This document shows positions 13,322 to 25,559 of a stretch of DNA of 64,000 nt, piece after piece. Within the stretch, counting starts at the first letter, position 1, and every line of letters begins with the position of its first letter. Location: assembly GCA_037102815.1 (NCBI GenBank), contig BTPP01000008.1:1054001-1118000 (forward strand), in the 5' to 3' direction. The notes below the pieces were generated by a model. It saw only the letters and a program-made list of their open reading frames with translations. It did not search any database and was not told the origin of the DNA. The translations under genes and the position numbers were made by a program. This stretch comes from Neurospora intermedia (Eukaryota; Ascomycota; Sordariomycetes; Sordariales; Sordariaceae).

Positions 13322-13632
13322 TAATAGGGGAATCCCTAGATTACCCTACCTTACTATACTATAACTTAAATTAGCTATGACAGCCCAAATTAGCTGGGCT
13401 GCTATGGAGGCTTCCTTGCCGTACCCAATCTAGGCTCCCAGACTGCCGTACCCGGGCCACCCTGTAGCCCGTGCTCTGGCTCTATCACAACATATCCTTT
13501 CTATGCAGACGGCTGGCTGGAAGCCTTCCCTCCTTCTTACAACATCCTTCTTTTACCTTCTAATACTACTGCTTCCTCGTGAACTATACGGTATTTGGGC
13601 AATGTCTTTATTTTAACTAACCTCCCGTATCA
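13322..13632. repeat. Right LTR of element C (311 bp)
   Basis: It is the counterpart of 10198-10506. It is followed by the duplication TAATT at 13633-13637, after which the sequence of element B resumes. Confidence 0.9.
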
Positions 13633-16600
13633 TAATTATATAACCCGGATATTAATTGGGTAATTAATAAAGTTATATAGAATAAAGGATATATTAGGAA
13701 TTGTATTAGTGCGTCCGATATTATTAGGATAATAATAATATTAGTATTTCTAATTTTAGAACTAGTAGTAGATCCGCTACTAAACGAAGAAAGAAGGGTA
13801 ATTAAAGTATTAAAGCGCTAAGTAATTACTAACTCTAAAAAGCTTTAGGTAGTAGAATAGGTATTATTAGATTGGGCGTTAATATACCTTACGGAAGTAC
13901 TAAAGGGAAAGTAAGCGTTAATAATAGAAGTATTAGTATAGTTAGTGGCAGTTAGAAAATTCGAGGAACTTTTTGGATTTGAAAGAAAATTTAGTAAAGT
14001 TAGAACGATAGTAGAAGTTAAGGGAAGCCGTAGAATTTAAAGTATAGCGAGGCCGGAATAGATCTAATATATTTATTTCTATTAATTTAAACCGGTAAAT
14101 TTAGAAATAAACCTGTTTAACTTTAAAGATTTTAAACTAGTTAATACCGAAGCCTTTATAATAACTATTAGGATAAGAGGAGTATATATTAGTTTAATAA
14201 TATAGGCGGAGTTTGAAGAATTTTAAAAGGAAAGGCTACGTATTTCTATACCGGCCTTATTAGAAGAAGCTTGGGAAGATATTATAATAAGTAAAAGCGA
14301 ACCTTATAAGAAGTACTTTAATAACCCTAAGGTTTATAAAATAATTAATATTTGTAAAGTAAAAGTAGTAGGGGAATAGACCTCTAATACGTCCTTTAAA
14401 TTTGGAGAGACTATCCGAATATTCGTAAATTGTATCTATAACCTAAGAAAAGAAGTAGAATTAATACTACTAATAGAAGTTAACTATATTTATAGTATTA
14501 TAGAAGAAAATATATAGAAGTTTATAAAGAAGTTTACTAGGCTAAAGTATACCCCCAATAAAGTTAGGGAGCGTTTCTTAAATAAATATAAGGATTTATT
14601 TAGGGTTGTAAACCCTATAGACGCCGAAATACTATTAGAATACCGCTCCTACGACTATAAAATTAAATTAATACTAGGCAACGAATTGCTTTATTCTAGA
14701 GTAAGACTTATATTACTATAAGAATTTAGAATTATTAAGTAGTAACTCAACGACAATTTTATAAAAAGATTTATCTAACCCTCTACCTCTAATATTATAT
14801 TACCCGTACTATTTATATATAAATTGGGTAGGGGCGTAAGAATTTATATTAATTATAAGAGGATTAATAATATTTTATTGAAGAACCGATACCCTTTACT
14901 ATTAATTAGAGAAACTTTAGACGCTATTTATAGGGCGAAGTAATTTATAAAGGTAGATATTATTATAGTATTTAATAAATTGTATATAATAGAAGGCTAC
15001 AAATAGTTAATAGTTTTTATTATAAAATTTAGGCTATATAAATCGTTAGTATATCCTTTTAGGTTATTAGGGGTATTAATATCTTTCTAGAACTTTATTA
15101 ATAATATATTGTACAATATCCTAAATATTTACGCTACAATTTATTTAAATAATATTTTAATCTTCTCCGAAATATATAAAGAGTATATAAAATATATTTA
15201 GGAGGTACTCTAGCGCTTAATTAACGCCGGATTATAGATTAATATTAATAAATATAAATTCTATATTTAACGAACAAAATACCTAAACTTAATTATTACC
15301 CCGGGGAGTATTAAGATAAATTTAAATAAAGTAGAAGCTATTATTTACTAGGAAGTACTAATATTTAAATAATAATTATAATAGTTTTTAGGCTTTATAA
15401 ATTTCTATTGTCAGTTTATAGCCTAATTCTCTTTAATAGCTAAACTATTCTACGAATTAATAAAAAAGGGTATAGATTGGTAATAGGAAGCCAAGTATAA
15501 GGCGGCGTTCGTATTATTAAAAGAAGCATTTACAATAGCCCTAGTATTAAAAATTTATAATTAGGAAAAGCTAATTATAGTAGAAGTTAATACTTCTAAC
15601 TAGTTGTTTAGCGGGACTTTATTACAAATGTATAATAACAATTAATTTTATCCAATTGCCTACTTTTTAATTAAGTATTTAGCCGCCGAATATAATTATA
15701 ATATTTATAATAAGGAATTATTTATAGTTGTAAAGGTACTAGAGGAATAGAGGTTAGAATTAGAAGGAGTTGTATAACTGTTTGAAATTATTACGGATTA
15801 TAAAAATTTAAAGACCTTTAGTACTATAAAGAAATTTATACTTAAATATATATGTTAATTAGAATTCCTATTAAAATTTAATTTTATAATTAAATATAGA
15901 TTAGGTTCAGTTAATATAAGGCCGGACGCTTTAAATAGAAAGTTTAAATACGTCCCTAGGGACGCTTTTAATAATAGATTATAGGTAAGAGAGAAGTTGT
16001 TAATCGACCTAAACTGCTTCGACGAATCTTTTAATTCTAAAAAAGATAGAAGAATTTATATTAATATTATATTAAATATTGGGGAGCTATTAGTAATTTA
16101 TATATTTAAGAGTAAGGGCGAAGGAGACGAAGTAGTCTATATTAATAACCTAATATTAAAGTTTTATAGTAACTCTACAGTAATAGCTAAAATTATAATA
16201 ATAATTAAGGAAGGTAAGCGATAGCCCAAATATTTTAAGAAAGTCTTACGTATTCCTTTTATAGAATATTACTTCGTTAATAGTAAAGTAATATTTAAAG
16301 ATTAAGTAATAATACTACTTAATAATAATAAAGTCTAATTGAATTTAATTTATAGGACCTATACTTTAATATTAAGTAGCTACCTAGGAAGAGATAAGAT
16401 ATTTAATTTAATAAACCGCACGTACTAGTAGTTAGGCTTAATTATAGTAATTAATATTTACTATAGAGGTTACTTCTCGTACTTAAAGACTAAACTATTC
16501 CGAATAGCGCTTATAGGCTTCCTAAAGCTACTACTATTACTCTATATACTATAGCGAAATATTTTAGTAAATTATATAACGCTGTTACTTAAATCGATAA

Positions 16601-18548
16601 AAAATAGAAAAGGGGTAGCCTACTAATATATTGCTATAGTAGTAAATAGATTAATAAAAATAAGACATTTTATCCCCTACGAGGGCTTATCGACCGAAGA
16701 ATTAGTAGAGAAGTTTATTAATTATATTTATACCTTATATGGTTTGCCGAATACTATCGTTTTAGATAGGAGAGTATAATTCGTATTTGTATTTTAATAG
16801 TAATTCTTAAGTAAATTAAGTATTAAATTAAAACTATTTATATTATATTATAAAGAGACGAACGGTTAAATAGAGAGGATTAATACGGAAATAGAATAAT
16901 ACTTTTAAACTTTCGTTAATTAGGCCTAAAATAATTAAGTAAATTAGCTAGCGCTAGCCGAATTCTAAGGCAATAACCTTTAATTAGTAATTATAAGAGT
17001 ATTACCGTTCTTCGTTAATTACGGATTCTATCCTCGGATAAGTACCGAACCTTCGAAATTACTACTATTAAACGTATTACTAGAATAACGATAGTAAATA
17101 TTTAAAGCTAATAAAATTATAGAACGTTTTAAAACGGTTTAGGACGAATTAATTATATTATTAAAATAAGCTTAGGATTAATATAAGGCGGCGGTTAATA
17201 CGAAGAGGACGGACGCTCCTAAGTATAAGCTAGATAATATAATTATATTTAATATAGAGAACTATATAATAGGCCGACTAGTAGCGAAATTATTACTAAA
17301 ATTCGAGGGTCCCTTCCGGGTAATAAAGGTAAATTCCTATTCGTTAGAATTATTACTACTAACGAATATAAAGGTTATTTATATAATTAATATATTAAGG
17401 GTTAAGCCTTATATAGAAGGTTTATTAGGGTAGTCTAATCTAGCTATAAACGTTAAGGTTAATAAGGGGATAGTTATTATTAAAACTAATAATTTTATTG
17501 AAGAAAGATATTGGGAGTTCGAAATATTACTAAACTATTAGAAGGTAGGAAGTAATTAATACTATTAAGTATAGTAGATTTATTATTCCTTTAATTAGTA
17601 ATTAGTAGTAAATTTAGAGGGTTATAACGAATTGGTTTGGAAGTTTCATAATACTCGCCCGGAATTGGGCCCTCTTTACCTAATTTTTAGAAAGGAATTT
17701 AAAGTATAGTAAAAAGTAAGGAACTTTCTATCCGAGAGCCCCTAGGCATCTCCTAACAATATACTAGCGCCGCCGGGACGATTATTACCGGAGCTAACCT
17801 CGAATTAACTGGTATAGCGAAATATAAAATTAAATAGTAAGTAATAAAAACTAAAAAACTAAAAGGCTAAAGTAGCGGAAATTCTAAAAAAGGAGTTCAA
17901 TTCAATTTATTCCGTATACCCTAATTAAATACCTTATAATATACCCTTTTACAAAGTAACTATTAACAGTACCGAGAGATAATATATTTTATAGCGGTCT
18001 TACGTCTCCTATTCCCCAAAAATAGCCCTATATAATCAATATTAGAAGATTGGAAGATAAAAAGGATCTAAGAACGTTAGTAGTATAATAACTAAACGTT
18101 TAAAGAAAAGATAAATTATAAATAGGGAGTTGAATATACGAACTCTTTAATATTTATATTAGTAATAGTTATAAATATCCTACGTAAATTATTATACTAT
18201 AGGCGTCCCTATAGTACCCCCGGTAGGGTTAGCGATAGTAAAAATCGTTAAGGTTCTTTATATACATTAATTAGACTGGTTTTTAACTTGCAAATGGATT
18301 ATTGAGGGTAATAATAACTCTTACGGTAGGAAGGTCAAATTTAGTAATGTTTTAGCTGGTATTTTGCCCCTAAGCGAGAATTAAAGTACCGGCGGGCGCC
18401 GAGTAGTTTCCCGCCTTAGTATAACTTCCCGCCTTAGTAAAAATTTTTACCGGTACTTTATTGGGCGTAGTTACAAGAAGGTCGGGGAGACCTACTTTAT
18501 TAATAATAATAGATTTCTCGATAGGAGCTTCGTTTTAGAGGAGGGTAG

Positions 18549-18782
18549 TATTATAGGTATTACTATTATATTCCTATATATAGATAGGTACTATATTATA
18601 GTAGTGTAGCTAGTTTATAACTATTTGAGTGTAGTATAACAATTACGTACATACGTGTTGTGGCCCGTGTATTCGGGTCTATAGCGTGCCCTATATAGTT
18701 CTCGTACGCGTATAGGATTCTCTTCCTATTCCTCGTACAATAATCAAAGTCTTAGCTTAGTGCTTGCTCGCGCCCTATAATA
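18549..18782 (+). repeat. Right LTR of element B (234 bp)
   Basis: It is the counterpart of 7198-7431 and is preceded by the purine tract AGAGGAGGGTAG. It is followed by ATAAG (18783-18787), after which the reverse transcriptase region of element A resumes. Confidence 0.9.
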
Positions 18783-21700
18783 ATAAGCGTTCTATAAAAT
18801 TTGTATAGCCGAAGGAAAGGAAGGGAAGACGGCCTTCTGTATATAATATAGCCTTTTTGAGTAGTTTATAATACCCTTTAAGTTATTAGGAATTCTAACG
18901 ACCTTTTAATAGTATATTAATAGTATCCTTAGTAATTACCTTAACGATTTCACTTTAATTTATATAGATAATATACTAGTCTTCTCGTCCGGGTTAAAGA
19001 AAGACTATTTAGAGAAAGTCTGTAAAATAATAGAATAGTTAGCGGTAGTTAAATTCTATTTAGACCCTAAAAAATACGAATTCGTTATTAAAAATATAAA
19101 ATACCTTAGTTTTATAATCATTATAAGCGTAAATATTTAGGCGGACCCCGAAAAAATTAAGGCGATTATAAATTAGGAAGCCTTAACGTTTTAAAAGGGA
19201 ATAAAGAGTTTTTTAAGCTTTGCGAATTATTATTATATATTTATTAAAGATTTCTCTACAGTAGTAAAATTATTAATAGTATTTATAGGGAAGGGGGTCC
19301 CTTTCGAGTAAATTACTAAGTATAATATTGTATTTCGAAAATTAAAGAAATTATTTACCGAGGCCCTTATTCTTATATAATAGGATCCCGACTTACCTAC
19401 GTTTTTGGAAGCGGATTGCAACGGCTATAGGCTAGGTAGTATTTTAATTTAGGAAAGAGATAGTAAAAAGATTATTATAGTATATTATTTTTAGAAATTT
19501 ACACTGGCCGAACGTAATTACCCTATTTATAATAAGGAGATATTAGTAATTATCCAGTATTTAGAAGAATAATTAATAGAATTTAAGAATTGTAAGAAGT
19601 TCGTTATTATAACCGATTATTAGAACTTCGAATATTTTATAGAGAGGTAAAAGTTATTTAAATACTAAGTATATTAGGTTGAATTACTCTTAAAATTTAA
19701 TTTTAAAATTTAGTACTACTTAAGTAAATTTATTATAATATTTAATACTTTATTTCGGTAGGATTAGGATAAGTCTAACGAGGGAAATATAGAAGTAAAG
19801 GAAATATAATTAATCCCTTAGGAGGCTCTTAAGAATTACATTTATATAATAGCCTCTTTTATAATTACAGGGGAGGGTATAAAGGTATTTAAGAATCCGG
19901 ATTTATAGTAACTCTACGAAAAAGTAGCCTAATAAAATACAATCTATTAGAATGTCTTTTAAATTATTATTAATGGTAACCGAAATTTACTTACTATAAT
20001 TTAAAATTTAAAAGTATAATTGGACGAATATTTAATTAACAGTTTAAGAAAGTTATATTATAGAAGCTACGTTTAAATCCCTAGTACTTTAATTATTATT
20101 AAAGTAACCGCCCTCTATATATTGTTAGAGGATTTAGAGAGAAATATCCTACGTACGCGCCTTATTTAAGGGATATACAATTTAATTACCTTCGGTTACC
20201 TAAAGAGAGAAAGTATAATTTATATTATTAATAGAAATTTCTATTAGCCGTTAATAGGTATTTATATTCGTCGGTTTATAGTTAATTATAATACATATAG
20301 AAGGGTAAAGTATTAGAAAGATTAAAAAAAAGGACTATTTAAACTACTACTAATTTTAAATTAATTCTTTAGAAATATTTAAATAAATTTTATTACTAAT
20401 CTACTACCCTCAAGAGGCTATGTAAACCTTTTAGTAATTAAAGACCGGCTTAATAAAATAATAATTTTAGAATTTATATTTACTATAGAAGTAGAAGTAA
20501 TTATTAAAATTTTCCTATAATACTTTATATATTATTACGGTTAACCTAAATCTATTATTAGTAATAGAAGTCCTAATTAGACTAGTAACTTCTAGAAATA
20601 CCTTTGCAATTTCTTTAAGGTAGAATAGTAATTAAATATAATATTTCACCCCTAAACCGACGGCGGACTAGAATATATAAATTAAGAGGTATAAATATTC
20701 TTAAGAATTTTTATAAATTATATATAGAATAATTAGGACTATTAATACCCTACTATATAATTAACGATTAATAGTAGAATAAGTATTACAATTAAAATAT
20801 TTCTATTCTTTACTACCTATAATTACTATCTATAGTCCTCTATAGTAATCGCTACCTAACCTATAGGAATCGAACCTATAAACCCCTAAAAGAGAGTTAA
20901 AGGTTTTATTATATAGTTTTAGTAAATTATAAATCTTTATTAAACGATAATAGCCATTTTAATATAAGATTAAGAGTATTTTATAAATTATAAGAAATAA
21001 CCGGCCGAGGTATTTAAGGAGGGGGATAAAGTTTAGCTAAACTTTAAAAATTTCCGAACCGAACGCCCTAAGAAGAAGTTAAATTAAGTATATACTAAAT
21101 ATATAATTTTAAGAGTATTCAACCTATATATAGTAGAATTTACCGACTTTATTATAGGGGTCTTTAATAAATTCTATATAGATCTCTTATAATATACTTA
21201 AGATAATCCCCTACTAGGATAAATTATTATTAATCCCTAACCTTTAACTATTATAATTAACGGCGAAAAAGAGTACTTTATAAAGGAAATCCTATATTAT
21301 TAAACGAAGAAAGAGCGTAGAGAAGCGTTAGTAAAGTAGGTAGGATAAATAGAATAGATTTAAGAATTTTTATAAATAGTAATTAATATTATTATATTAA
21401 ACTATTTCGAAGTTAAATATAATTTAATTATTATTAATAACGGTCTAATAGAATATTTTATTATAGAGTACGAAAAATAATAATATCGGCTACGAAGGAG
21501 AAGGAAAGGAATAATATTAATATTAAATTTTACTATTTCTTTTAGTTCTTCTATTTACAATTATTATTAGCTTTTAATATATCTATTCTCGCTTATAGAG
21601 CTACTATACTCGCTTATAATATTTATAATTCTTAAAGGGAAGTCGCCGCCGATAGAGGGGAGGGGGGTAAGGGGGACGTTGCCTCTATATAATAAAGGTA

Positions 21701-22191
21701 TTTACAATTAAAAAGAAAAAAAAAAAAAAAAATTAGTACCAATATTTTAGAGAGGGAATAGAAACGGAAAAAAAGGGGTAGGAATAATATATTAGTCGAT
21801 AAAGGCCTTCTTATATAGTTCGGTAGCGTTCTTTTAAATATTTATATAGCAATTTAAATTATCTTTTACTACTATTTTAACTAAACGGCCCGCCGCCGCT
21901 TCCTAAATAATAAGCATACGTATAGTTAAGGGCAATACTTAATTATATTACTTACTATTATTATAATAATTTATATATACAATACAGCCGGGTACTATAA
22001 AATACGCCTACTTTATATTAATATAAATAATATAAGGGACGGCCGATTCTTTATAGTCCGACTATAATAAAGGGGTTAGCGATAAAATAATAGCAGAATA
22101 GAAATTCGAAGAGAATAGAATATAAAAAAAAAAAGATTTATATTTTATTAATACTTTTTAATAGCCTTCGAACTAGAGGGGGTAATAATAA

Positions 22192-22632
22192 TGAGAAACT
22201 CTATTCGCACGTTGAGAAAACTCTATTCGCACGTGGATATACTTTTACTTTCTTAAGGATAACTTAGTGAAATCTTAATATAAGAAGTTGAGTGTAGTAC
22301 CAAACTACTCGTCGATTTTTAACGGATTTTTGAAGATATAAACCAAGTTCATAGCCTCAAGCGTCATCTAAATCCTTATTTTCCTAACTTTGGAATATAA
22401 AATTCGTATAATTATCTACTTGTTATCCTTTTCTTTTCTTGAAGTTTTCTAAGGCTACTGAGGACGGGTTTTCTTCAAAGTAGCAGTATTAGGTAGAGAA
22501 AGAAATGAGGAAAAATCCAATATACTTTTTGTATTCTACCTATACCTTTTCAAGTAGGAAACAAGATCTTGAAATTCCTATTTTTTTCCACGTGCGAATA
22601 GAGTTTTCTCAACGTGCGAGTAGAGTTTCTCA
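22192..22632. mobile_element. MITE of 441 bp with near-perfect terminal inverted repeats
   Basis: The ends are inverted repeats of about 46 bp starting TGAGAAACTCTATTC, with a single visible mismatch. Each arm is itself a double unit: GAGAAACTCTATTCGCACGT, then the same motif again with one extra A. The flanks are TAATAA on both sides (22186-22191 and 22633-22638), compatible with a 3 bp TAA duplication as in PIF/Harbinger elements, although TA cannot be excluded. The interior has no coding capacity. Unlike its surroundings it keeps ordinary CpA and TpG dinucleotides, so it probably arrived after element A was mutated. Confidence 0.85.
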
Positions 22633-23305
22633 TAATAATAGGGCGGTAGGGGGCGGGAATAGCGGCGGAAGGGGAGGAATATATAAGGGTTTAAAGAGGG
22701 GGTATTAGGGGAGACGAACGTTAGGAGGGAAGGCCGGCGGACGAAGTATATTAAAAAAGGGGGCCGGCGGGCGAAGGGCGTTAGAAGGAGGGGCCGGCGG
22801 GTAAAACGTTAGGGTAAATAGAGGGAGGGCCGGCGGGCGAAGAATTAGGAAGGGCGGCGGATATTAGAGGGCCGGAGGCCGGAGCGGGGGGAAATAATAT
22901 ATAGTAGGGTATTTGAAAATATTAGGAGGGTTAGAAGTAATAAATAAATATTAAATGGAAAAGGGAATAATATTATTTACCTTAGGGGATTGAATTATTG
23001 TTAGAGAAAAGAAGAAAAGAGGAAGAAGTTTAAAAAGTAAGGGAGAAAGGGATTATATATACGAATTTAAGTAAGTATAAACGCTTAAACGGGGTACGTA
23101 CGCTTAAATTACTACCTATTACCTATTATTATTTATTACTCTCTAACGTTTAATATTATAATTATAATACTAGATAGAAAGTACAATTACATTGGTTAAT
23201 AGTATAGGAGATAAGCTTACAATTAAGACGGAAGTTGTAAATACATAGGAGACCGACTATAATAGTAGGTAAGAGAGGGGTAGGGAGGGGGGAGGAGGGG
23301 GGTGA
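22633..23305 (+). other. GC-skewed non-coding tail of element A, ending in the polypurine tract
   Basis: It holds several GGGCCGGCGG(G/A)-type repeats (about 22.73-22.88 kb) with purine-rich spacers, then AT-rich sequence, then the long G-rich polypurine tract 23277-23305. No gene is visible. Confidence 0.6.
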
Positions 23306-23506
23306 TATTATAGGGCTAGTGCCCGGGTTATAGACTCTAATCTCTGGACTAGAATTATCGTTAACTATAGTAGCGCAAAGTACGCAACCCCGATAAAAAC
23401 CTCTACGCCAGTAGATCCGCATCTCAAATAGACTTTTCTCTCCTTTATAGAACCTTAATTAAACTATACGACTAATACCCGTATTAACCGTGCTATCCCC
23501 GTTATA
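23306..23506 (+). repeat. Right LTR of element A (201 bp)
   Basis: It is the counterpart of 4682-4882 and more AT-shifted than the left copy. It is followed by TTAAA (23507-23511), where the Fot1-like transposase resumes. Confidence 0.88.
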
Positions 23507-24417
23507 TTAAAAGCTAGAAGTATAATAGTACCCCAAGTAGATAGAGTAATTTATAAATTGCTCTATAATAATTAAAAGAGGTTTATCTACTAAAAACGAA
23601 GCTAACCGACGATAATTAGCGTCTTTTAATCTTCGACGAGCATACTAATTATTTAATTAACAATTTCCTCTTTAAAGCTTTTTAATATAACGTTCAACTA
23701 CTTTTTTTACCTCCCTATACTTCTTATAAAATTCAACCACTCGATCGATCCGTATTTACCACCGTTAAATTATATTTTAGAGATTTAATTAGAAACTTTA
23801 CCTCCTTCCTAGTATTTATACCGGTAAATAAATAATAGTTCCTCCAATATTATTAGGAAGCATCAAGAAGGGGGGTAAACTCTAGAAACCTTAAATCTAG
23901 GTTTAAAAAGACTAGGATATAGCCAATAAATAGATCTATTATTATTAACAACCCCAAGGTTATATTTAATAACAATACCTTACTAGCCTAGCTATTACTA
24001 CCTAAAACGCCACCTAAGGACGAAATATTTAAGGCCAATTATACTTTCAAAACTCTTTAGAAGTTTAGAAATATACTAGGTAGTATTTATAATAAATTAA
24101 CTACTATTAACCGTAATATTAGAACGGTTTATACTAAGGCAACTAAGGCTCTTAATAATAAAAATATTAAACTAATTGTAAAAGACTACTAGATTTAATA
24201 TTTATAGACTTAACTAGACTCAATGAAGCCTAAGGGTAAAAGGAAGGTTAATAAAGAAGGAGGTAACAATAGATTTGTACGTATAAAAAAGATTATTCAA
24301 ATTCGAGAAACCTTAAAGGAGGGTCCTAAGCGTAGAAGGGTTGCTATAGCAACGACAACGGCACTACCACTACAAGAGTTAGGGAGAGCCCTCCAACCAA
24401 TCCTCTATATCATTTAA
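23507..24417 (+). pseudogene. C-terminal half of Fot1-type transposase
   Basis: It continues the transposase broken at 4681. The DDE catalytic segment is visible in altered form (RLLIFDEHTNYL where the family has LLxxDGHxSH), then LLFLPPYTSYKIQPLDRSVF (family LPPHTSHVLQPLDVxxF), then the FKKTRI*PIN segment (family FxxTGIWPxN). A basic, helical C-terminus (MKPKGKRKVNKEGGNN onward) ends at the stop at 24415-24417. The Asp of LDGH is replaced by Glu-His in this frame, and there are in-frame stops. The long tail after the DDE domain is usual for fungal Fot1-like proteins. Confidence 0.82.
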
Positions 24418-24517
24418 GAATATTAGGAATAAGATTACAACATTTTGAAGTATCAAAATCGCTATAAAAGTGGCCAGTTTTCAATGTTATCTGGGTCCTG
24501 GTGATGAAATTACATAA

Positions 24518-24556
24518 TGCATTGTGGGGGGGAATGCGTTGTGGGGTCACGATGTC
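24518..24556 (-). repeat. Right terminal inverted repeat of the Fot1-like element
   Basis: It contains ATTGTGGGGGGGAATGCG and TTGTGGGGTCACGA and is the inverted match of the left arm at 3840-3880. It is flanked by TA at 24557-24558. Confidence 0.75.
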
Positions 24557-24558
24557 TA

Positions 24559-25559
24559 CCTGCCGGTACGGAGTCGTACATGATGGACGCCCCATGTCGA
24601 CCCAATTTTACCCCTGCCGTTCTCTGGCCGTTAGCGGGGTAGGTGCCGACGGGAAGCTTCAACTTTGGAACTTCGACTGTCACCAGTATGGACATCACTC
24701 AGTTGCCTTCTTAGTTGGGAATTCATCCAAGACCTCTTTAGCGTCTCTGGAATGTTACCTCTAGTCAATGTAAGCATGAGTTTAGCATCTCTTTGAAACC
24801 GGCCTTTGAGGTCATGAAGCAGACTCACGGCAATATTTCACACCTACCGGTTCATCACCCCCCTGCCTGGGGACGCGATACCTTCCAGAGCTTGCTTACC
24901 TTACAAATGCACTCGGCCATAGGTTGAAGGCCTGTGGAGATTGGGCACAGCTGTTTGCACCATAATGCCGCTGAAAGAGGAAGGCGGAATCGAGTGCATA
25001 CGCTTGGTCCGAACTGCTAGACCTAGGACTTCGAGGTCAGCGATCGTCGAACTCTCCTTCACGCCACATACATACGATTCTCTAGCTGGAATCTTGGTGC
25101 TCCCATGGTTTACTAATCCTTGATCTACAGCATGCATCATGACATGAGCTTGCTCTCTCCGGGTATTCGGATTTTTGGCGAACCGGGCCGAGGGCGGTTT
25201 GACAGCTTCCATTTCCATAACCTTCCACCTGAAACATCCGGAAACATTTCTCGCATGTCTGGACTATCATGCCTAGATTCGGATCGAGGCAGAACAAGGG
25301 TCCAAGACACCAAGACATCCAGACCCCGGAACTCGAAGACCTCAAGAAACTGCCATCAAGCTCCAATCAGGCCTTCGCGACTAAAATCACGGTGGCACAA
25401 GTCGCGATTCCAATCATGTATAGCGGTGCAGACATGCCGTACTTAGTTGAATCGTCGTCATTCCGCGTCTCCTACCGCAAATAATCGGACTATCCAGAGT
25501 CCAGTATTTGCGGAAACTTCAGTTCCTCCTACGGCCACATATCGAAGAATGCTTCAAGT
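24559..25559. other. Flank of the nest; no confident gene
   Basis: GC content returns to normal within a few bases of the transposon end. Short open frames on both strands overlap and none is convincing. Part of this stretch could be upstream sequence of the decayed gene that follows. Confidence 0.4.

Larger units (their letters stand above)
10198..13632. mobile_element. LTR element C, compact non-autonomous type (TRIM/LARD-like), inserted in element B
   Basis: This is the innermost layer. LTRs of 309 and 311 bp begin TGATAGGGG and end CCCGTATCA (terminal inverted TGATA/TATCA), flanked by TAATT (10193-10197 and 13633-13637). The 2.8 kb interior shows no reverse transcriptase or integrase. 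It holds a short zinc-finger-like stretch near 11.45 kb, three or four degenerate copies of an approximately 170 bp unit (about 11.68, 11.85, 12.03 and 12.6 kb), and a roughly 30 bp tandem repeat at 13008-13100. It is less AT-shifted than A and B, and its LTRs are about 95% identical, so it is probably the youngest LTR layer. Orientation is unclear; a TGGT-type primer site just after the left LTR favours plus. Confidence 0.82.
7198..18782 (+). mobile_element. LTR element B, Ty3/gypsy chromovirus-like, inserted in element A, interrupted by element C
   Basis: It lies inside the reverse transcriptase region of element A. LTRs of 234 bp each are flanked by ATAAG (7193-7197 and 18783-18787). Without element C it is about 8.1 kb. 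A polypurine tract (18537-18548) precedes the right LTR. Parts in order are: a long gag-like region (about 7.8-9.5 kb) ending in a zinc-knuckle-like segment near 9.5 kb, protease-like region (about 9.9-10.19 kb), element C, reverse transcriptase (about 14.8-15.4 kb), RNase H (about 15.5-15.95 kb), integrase (about 16.2-17.15 kb) and a chromodomain-like segment (about 17.48-17.66 kb). The order RT-RNase H-integrase is diagnostic for Ty3/gypsy. It is a fossil with many breaks throughout and is heavily AT-shifted. Confidence 0.88.
4682..23506 (+). mobile_element. LTR element A, Ty3/gypsy with chromodomain-like end, interrupted by element B
   Basis: The two LTRs are of equal length (201 bp) and are flanked by TTAAA. 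With the nested insertion removed, the element is about 7.2 kb. A strong polypurine tract (23277-23305) lies just before the right LTR. Recognisable parts in order are: gag-like region (about 5.0-6.1 kb), aspartic-protease-like region (about 6.2-6.5 kb), start of reverse transcriptase (about 6.8-7.19 kb), element B, rest of reverse transcriptase (from 18788), RNase H (about 19.4-19.8 kb), integrase (about 20.0-20.75 kb) and a chromodomain-like segment (about 21.25-21.45 kb). About 1.8 kb of non-coding tail follows and contains a MITE. It is an old fossil with very many breaks. CpA is nearly absent, as expected after heavy RIP. Confidence 0.88.
3840..24556 (+). mobile_element. Fot1/pogo-like DNA transposon, split by nested LTR elements
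   Basis: This is the outermost layer of the nest. An imperfect inverted repeat of about 40 bp lies at each end (3840-3880 and 24518-24556), sharing TCGTGACCCCACAA and a C-rich run. Each end is flanked by TA (3838-3839 and 24557-24558), the target used by Tc1/mariner elements. Removing the inserted LTR element and its 5 bp duplication leaves about 1,887 bp, the usual size of Fot1 elements. Transposase segments on both sides of the insertion support the family. The exact outer base is uncertain by about 10 bp, because inverted similarity (GTACCG) continues just outside. The element is dead: it is interrupted and its transposase carries in-frame stops of the C-to-T type. Confidence 0.85.

Noticed and set aside
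22192-22632. Inverted repeats as a CRISPR or hairpin regulatory array
   Set aside because: Only two arms, one spacer of about 350 bp, and flanking target duplication: a MITE explains all of it.
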